The notes under the pieces are model-generated. The model made no database searches. It saw only the letters and a list, made by a program, of their open reading frames with translations, and had not been told where the DNA came from. From assembly GCA_003152195.1 (NCBI GenBank), contig PLZN01000623.1, forward strand, positions 11,779 to 47,535: DNA of 35,757 nt, read 5' to 3'. This stretch comes from Acidobacteriaceae bacterium (GTDB lineage Bacteria; Acidobacteriota; Terriglobia; Terriglobales; Acidobacteriaceae). The position numbers were made by a program, and so were the translations under genes. Positions 32,514 through 35,757 of the stretch are shown here, piece by piece. The first letter of the stretch is position 1. Every line of letters begins with the position of its first letter.

Positions 32514-34304
32514 TTGGGAAAGATCGTCACAATTACCGAACTTGCTGACCCGATCTCTGGCGGAGTTGCCCTGGGCATCGGAGGTGTCCATTTTTCCAGG
32601 GTTCCCGTTGCACTCATCGAGACTCTTCTCTTTAGTGGCAAGAAAGACTTTACCTTCATCAGCTGGGGCGGCGGTGTTCCCTTGGAGATGTTCCTCGAAG
32701 CGGGGGCGGTGAAGAAGCTTGCCTTTGCGTTCTCCAGCCTGGATGTGTTCGGACTGGCGCCGCGCTTCCGCAAGGCACTCGAGGAGAATCGTATCGAGGT
32801 GCAGGAATGGACGGCTTTGGCGATGATCCAAGGTTTACACGCAGCATGGATGCGCCTCCCGGAAATGCCTTTTCAGGTGCCGGTCGGGTCCGACATGATG
32901 TCGCGTGGCGACTTCTGGAGAATCGAGGAGTCGCCTGTCTCAGGGACGCCTGTTGCGTATGCGCGGGCTCTTTCAATCGATAGTCTATTGCTGCATGCGC
33001 AGCGTGCGGACCGCGCCGGCAACATTGAAATTGAGGGTGCTCGTGGACTTGATGTATCAATGGCCGGTGCAGCGAAGCAGATCTTTGTCACCGTAGAAGA
33101 GATCGTTGAGACCGGCACCCTCGGATGCGCAAAGAACTCATTCGTTCTGCCTAAGGAGTTCGTTACGGCCGTTGCGTGTGTGCCATTCGGCGCATATCCA
33201 ACTTCGTGCCTGCCTTTCTACACGACCGACTACCGCCAACTGCAGCAGTTTGCGGAGCGATCGTCCGTGAAGGGAGGGGTGGGCACGGTTCCGGAACAGA
33301 ACTCTAAACCTGCACTTACCAAGTTTATCGCGAGCGAAGACCGTCGAGACCTGCTGGCCGCCGCGGTAAAGGTGAGTGTCGATAAGCTCACAGACGCAAC
33401 ATCCGGCAGGGAATTAGCAGCAACGTCGGGCGGAGACTGCACGCCTGAAGAATTTCTGGCTGTTTGCCTTTCACGCGAATACGACAGCAGCAGCATTTGT
33501 TCTGTGGGGTCAGTATCACCGTTGGCGGGGGTCTCCTATTTGCTTGCCAAGCGAACCCATGCTCCCGATCTGACGCTGATCGCGTTCAACGGTGGCTTCA
33601 TCGACGTAGATGCTCATCCGATCTCAATGTCACTTGGCGAGTCCCTCGACTTCCAAACCACGAAAGCGGTTTGGGGAGGCGACGACACCTATCACTGGTA
33701 TTACCAGCAGGGACGAATTACCCACGAGGTCATTCCCGTCGCGCAGGTTGATGTTCACGGCCGCACCAATAATGCCTGGATCGAGAGCGCTGGCAAACGT
33801 GTTCGGCTTCCGGGCCAGGGCGGTATGGCAGATGTCGCCAACCTCCATAAAAACTTCGTGCTGTACCTTACACGACATACGCCCGAGCGCTTTGCCGACT
33901 CGGTGAAATTCTGCAGTGCTTCGCGGGGACTTGCACGCGATGACGATCGACGCCGGGCCGGCTTGCAGCCAGGCCATACGCGATTGCTGACGAATCTCGG
34001 CATATTTGATTTGGATCTGGACGCAGGCCGGTTCCGCCTCGTGAGTATTCACCCCGGTGTATCCGTCGAACAGATTCGGGAGCAGACGGGTGGCGAGGTC
34101 CTGGTGCAAGACCCTCTGCCGGTTACTCCGATGCCCAATGCACAATATCTCCTCCTCATACGGCAGGAGATTGACCCGTTTGGTCTTAGGCGCCTCGAAT
34201 TCACCTCCGGGCGAATGCGGAATGAAATTCTGACTAGCATCCTTGATGCAGAAGAATCCACGATCAGACACATTTCTCCGGCGGTGGTGCGGACTCAAAA
34301 GTAA
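32514..34304 (+). CDS. Fused GctA/GctB-like CoA-transferase family I protein
   Basis: The track opens at a GTG (32496); I prefer the TTG at 32514 because AGGAG lies seven bases before it (596 residues, starting M-GKIVTITELADPI). Residues up to about 300 resemble the alpha subunit of glutaconate-type CoA-transferase (SGGVALGIGG, FISWGGGVPLEMFLEAGAVKKL, EIEGARGLDVSMAGAAKQIFVTVEEIVETG). From about residue 315 the beta-subunit-like half follows (EEFLAVCLSREYDSSSICSVGSVSPLAG, APDLTLIAFNGGFIDVDAHPISMSLG, GQGGMADVANL). Family beta subunits usually show a catalytic Glu in a Y-E-x-G block, where this protein reads FNGG. Loss of that Glu, if confirmed, would point to a hydrolase-like role, as in IpdAB. 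It shares its stop with the next gene's start (TAATG), so the two are coupled. Confidence 0.8.
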   Translation: MGKIVTITELADPISGGVALGIGGVHFSRVPVALIETLLFSGKKDFTFISWGGGVPLEMFLEAGAVKKLAFAFSSLDVFGLAPRFRKALEENRIEVQEWTALAMIQGLHAAWMRLPEMPFQVPVGSDMMSRGDFWRIEESPVSGTPVAYARALSIDSLLLHAQRADRAGNIEIEGARGLDVSMAGAAKQIFVTVEEIVETGTLGCAKNSFVLPKEFVTAVACVPFGAYPTSCLPFYTTDYRQLQQFAERSSVKGGVGTVPEQNSKPALTKFIASEDRRDLLAAAVKVSVDKLTDATSGRELAATSGGDCTPEEFLAVCLSREYDSSSICSVGSVSPLAGVSYLLAKRTHAPDLTLIAFNGGFIDVDAHPISMSLGESLDFQTTKAVWGGDDTYHWYYQQGRITHEVIPVAQVDVHGRTNNAWIESAGKRVRLPGQGGMADVANLHKNFVLYLTRHTPERFADSVKFCSASRGLARDDDRRRAGLQPGHTRLLTNLGIFDLDLDAGRFRLVSIHPGVSVEQIREQTGGEVLVQDPLPVTPMPNAQYLLLIRQEIDPFGLRRLEFTSGRMRNEILTSILDAEESTIRHISPAVVRTQK

Positions 34305-35503
34305 TGGGAGAACAAGTGAAAACGTTAAGAGGAATGACGTGGAATCATGACCGTGGATTGAAGCCAATGCTGGCTACCGCTGCATGGTTCGAGCAGCAAA
34401 ACCCAGGTGTCAGGATTTCGTGGGAGGCGCGGTCGCTCCAGGAGTTCGCCGACTTTCCGGTGGACGAATTGGCAAAGCGCTACGACCTCATTGTCCTCGA
34501 CCATCCACATATGGGTACCGCAGCCCGCGATGGATGCCTAGTTCCTTTGAACAAGCACATACATCCTTCGACACGTGCGGCACTGCAACAGGAGTCAGTC
34601 GGCAAATCGTACCAGAGCTACCTTTTCGACAACGAGCTTTGGGCGCTGCCTATCGATGCTGCTGCCCAGGTGGCGGCGTATCGTTCCGACCTGCTTGAAC
34701 GACTGCAGTATCCGGTTCCCCGAACGTGGGATGATGTCGTCGCGCTCGCACGGGTTCGTCCAGGGACGGTTTGTGTTCCGTTGATGCCAACGGACGCACT
34801 GATGGCTTTTTTCACATTGTGCGCGAACTCGGGCGAAGAGCCGTTCTCGGCCAGTCCACGGATTGTGGTGACAAACAAGACCGGTCTCGCCGCACTCAAG
34901 ATGCTCAGGCAACTGGCGTCGTATTCTATCCCGGAATCGCTCTCCTGGAACCCCGTGCAGATGTGGGAGTGGATGGCGAGTACGGACATCACCGCATATT
35001 GCCCACTTGGTTTCGGGTATTCGAGCTACGCGCGATCTGGATACCGTCCGAATATCTTAACATTTACGAACATTCCTGCAGGTCATGATGGATTACCATC
35101 GGGCTCGATCCTTGGTGGCACCGGTCTTGGAATCTCTTCGATGTCTCAACAAATCGACTTAGCCATCGAGTACGCTGTCTGGGTATCGCAAGCCGCGTGC
35201 CAGTCAACGATCTATTTCTCCGGCGGTGGGCAGCCTGCCAATCGTGTTGCCTGGACAAGCGACTTTGTAAACGGCGAGTCCAACGAGTTTTTTCGCGGAA
35301 CTATCCGAACCCTCGATCATGCCTACCTTCGTCCGAATTGGACTGGGTTTATCGACTTTCAAAACGCCGCTTTCGGATGCATGAAGTTATTCTTAAGCAA
35401 CCAAGCTGATTCCGATGCTACTCTTTCCGCATTGAATCACCTGGCAGCCAATTATCGGAGTAGCTTCTTGGAGAATCAAGGGGATATAGTGCAACAAGCT
35501 TAG
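34304..35503 (+). CDS. Solute-binding-protein-like protein without a signal peptide
   Basis: This 399-residue protein resembles family 1 extracellular solute-binding proteins: MTWNHDRGLKPMLATAAWFEQQNPGVRISWEARSLQEF, DLIVLDHPHMG, WALPIDAAAQVAAYRSDLL, PRTWDDVVALARV, and GSILGGTGLGISSMSQQIDLAIEYAVWVS. The N-terminus is MGEQVKTLRGMTW with no hydrophobic stretch, lipobox or twin arginine, so the protein appears cytoplasmic. Starting further upstream is not possible because the ATG overlaps the stop of the CoA-transferase gene (TAATG), a strong sign of translational coupling. No permease or ATPase gene follows; an IS21-family end lies 86 bases downstream. It may serve as a cytosolic sugar or ligand carrier for the two CoA-transferases, which would be new, or a transporter operon may have been split by the IS. 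Confidence 0.8.
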   Translation: MGEQVKTLRGMTWNHDRGLKPMLATAAWFEQQNPGVRISWEARSLQEFADFPVDELAKRYDLIVLDHPHMGTAARDGCLVPLNKHIHPSTRAALQQESVGKSYQSYLFDNELWALPIDAAAQVAAYRSDLLERLQYPVPRTWDDVVALARVRPGTVCVPLMPTDALMAFFTLCANSGEEPFSASPRIVVTNKTGLAALKMLRQLASYSIPESLSWNPVQMWEWMASTDITAYCPLGFGYSSYARSGYRPNILTFTNIPAGHDGLPSGSILGGTGLGISSMSQQIDLAIEYAVWVSQAACQSTIYFSGGGQPANRVAWTSDFVNGESNEFFRGTIRTLDHAYLRPNWTGFIDFQNAAFGCMKLFLSNQADSDATLSALNHLAANYRSSFLENQGDIVQQA

Positions 35504-35521
35504 CATGTGTTTTTCACCAAT

Positions 35522-35539
35522 CAGCACGAACGGGTGCTG
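35522..35539 (+). terminator. Hairpin after the CoA-transferase/SBP operon
   Basis: CAGCAC-GAACGG-GTGCTG is a perfect 6-bp stem with a 6-base loop, 18 bases after the stop. There is no T-run, so intrinsic termination is only possible. Confidence 0.35.
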
Positions 35540-35595
35540 GCCTTCTGCATTTGCCTGCAAACAGCGAGCCTGTAATAATTTCTCCTATGTGTCAA

Positions 35596-35617
35596 GGGTG
35601 GAGCAAAACTAGACCAG
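35596..35617. repeat. IS21 terminal repeat copy 1
   Basis: GGGTGGAGCAAAACTAGACCAG matches the second copy at 18 of 22 positions. Such short repeats at IS21 ends bind the IstA transposase. Confidence 0.75.
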
Positions 35618-35619
35618 TG

Positions 35620-35641
35620 GGGCGGAGTAAAAGTAGACCGG
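35620..35641. repeat. IS21 terminal repeat copy 2
   Basis: The repeat GGGCGGAGTAAAAGTAGACCGG lies 2 bases after copy 1 in the same orientation, with four mismatches. Confidence 0.75.
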
Positions 35642-35698
35642 TAGATAGCTGGGAAGGTATTGGATATGCGGGTTGTGCCAGGGTTGCTGGGGCGTCGG

Positions 35699-35757
35699 TT
35701 AGGGTTTGGCGGAGCCGCGTTTATGCTTGCTCTGCTTGAGGCGATAGCTGTCGCCGT
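35699..35757 (-). CDS. istB: IstB-like IS21 helper ATPase, C-terminal fragment
   Basis: Reading the minus strand from the right edge gives GDSYRLKQSKHKRGSAKP and a TAA stop at 35701-35699. GDSYR-L followed by a basic tail is the customary C-terminus of IstB, the AAA+ ATP-binding partner of the IS21 transposase. Only 18 codons are inside the window, so the remainder cannot be judged. The forward ORF at 35551-35739 overlaps it and is not a gene. Confidence 0.75.
   Translation of the reverse strand, partial: GDSYRLKQSKHKRGSAKP

Larger units (their letters stand above)
35590..35757 (-). mobile_element. IS21-family element, istB-side end (partial, continues past right edge)
   Basis: The outer tip reads TGTCAAGGGTGGAGCAAAAC, the typical IS21-family terminus beginning with TG. 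Two 22-bp repeats sit at the end (35596-35617 and 35620-35641), the usual multiple terminal transposase-binding sites of this family. The istB 3' end lies inside on the minus strand, so the element is oriented leftward with istA and most of istB outside the window. A target duplication cannot be checked without the other end. Confidence 0.8.

Noticed and set aside
35551-35739. 62-aa forward ORF at the right edge
   Set aside because: It crosses the IS21 terminal repeats and is antisense to the istB 3' end.
1-35757. CRISPR array, tRNA, rRNA or prophage
   Set aside because: No regularly spaced repeats, cloverleaf-like sequences, rRNA segments or phage structural genes were seen by reading.

Overview
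The window looks like a carbohydrate and sugar-acid utilisation locus from an Acidobacteriota (Terriglobia-like) genome. The assignment rests on protein style, not on a marker gene. The outer-membrane receptor has the carboxypeptidase-regulatory-domain plus beta-barrel architecture that is greatly expanded in that phylum. The locus also has several Tat-exported GH38-like enzymes, moderate GC content and no SusD partner. No rRNA, tRNA, CRISPR or phage genes were seen.

Layout. 1-834 (minus) is the 5' part of a secreted TPR protein; the ORF track misses it because it runs off the left edge. Next come a Tat-exported six-hairpin glycosidase (1267-3513), a bicupin (3902-4723) and an IclR-family regulator (5210-6025). 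A 1106-residue TonB-dependent receptor (6370-9690) is followed by a terminator-like hairpin and a tandem pair of paralogous secreted GH38-like enzymes (9762-13307, 13387-16791). A probable operon follows: an RraA-like aldolase, an SDR dehydrogenase, a mutarotase-like gene broken by an in-frame TGA, and a UxuA-like mannonate dehydratase (16897-20895). Convergent to it is a Tat-exported, divergent GH38-like enzyme (20991-23660, minus). A PhyH-type dioxygenase (23933-24784) and a second six-hairpin glycosidase (24830-27082, minus) face each other. A fourth GH38-like enzyme with a discoidin-like N-terminus (27636-31121) is divergent from the latter. The right side has a CaiB/BaiF CoA-transferase, a fused GctA/GctB-like protein and a solute-binding-protein-like protein that lacks a signal peptide (31230-35503). 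At the extreme right is the istB-side end of an IS21-family element.

How the genes may work together (inference): the receptor imports oligosaccharides. Exported GH38-like and six-hairpin enzymes trim alpha-linked sugars. The mutarotase, SDR, UxuA-like and RraA-like enzymes route a sugar or sugar acid to 2-keto-3-deoxy acids and pyruvate. The PhyH and CoA-transferase genes suggest that a modified, non-standard substrate is also processed.

The most notable non-coding signal is an 18-bp dyad, TGTTCA-N6-TGAACA. It is nearly identical in two divergent intergenic regions, and a weaker copy abuts the likely -35 box of the TonB receptor. This suggests one regulon under a single repressor. Other points to check are the nonsense codon in the mutarotase-like gene, the apparent loss of the catalytic Glu in the CoA-transferase fusion, and the leaderless-looking cytosolic binding protein coupled to it.
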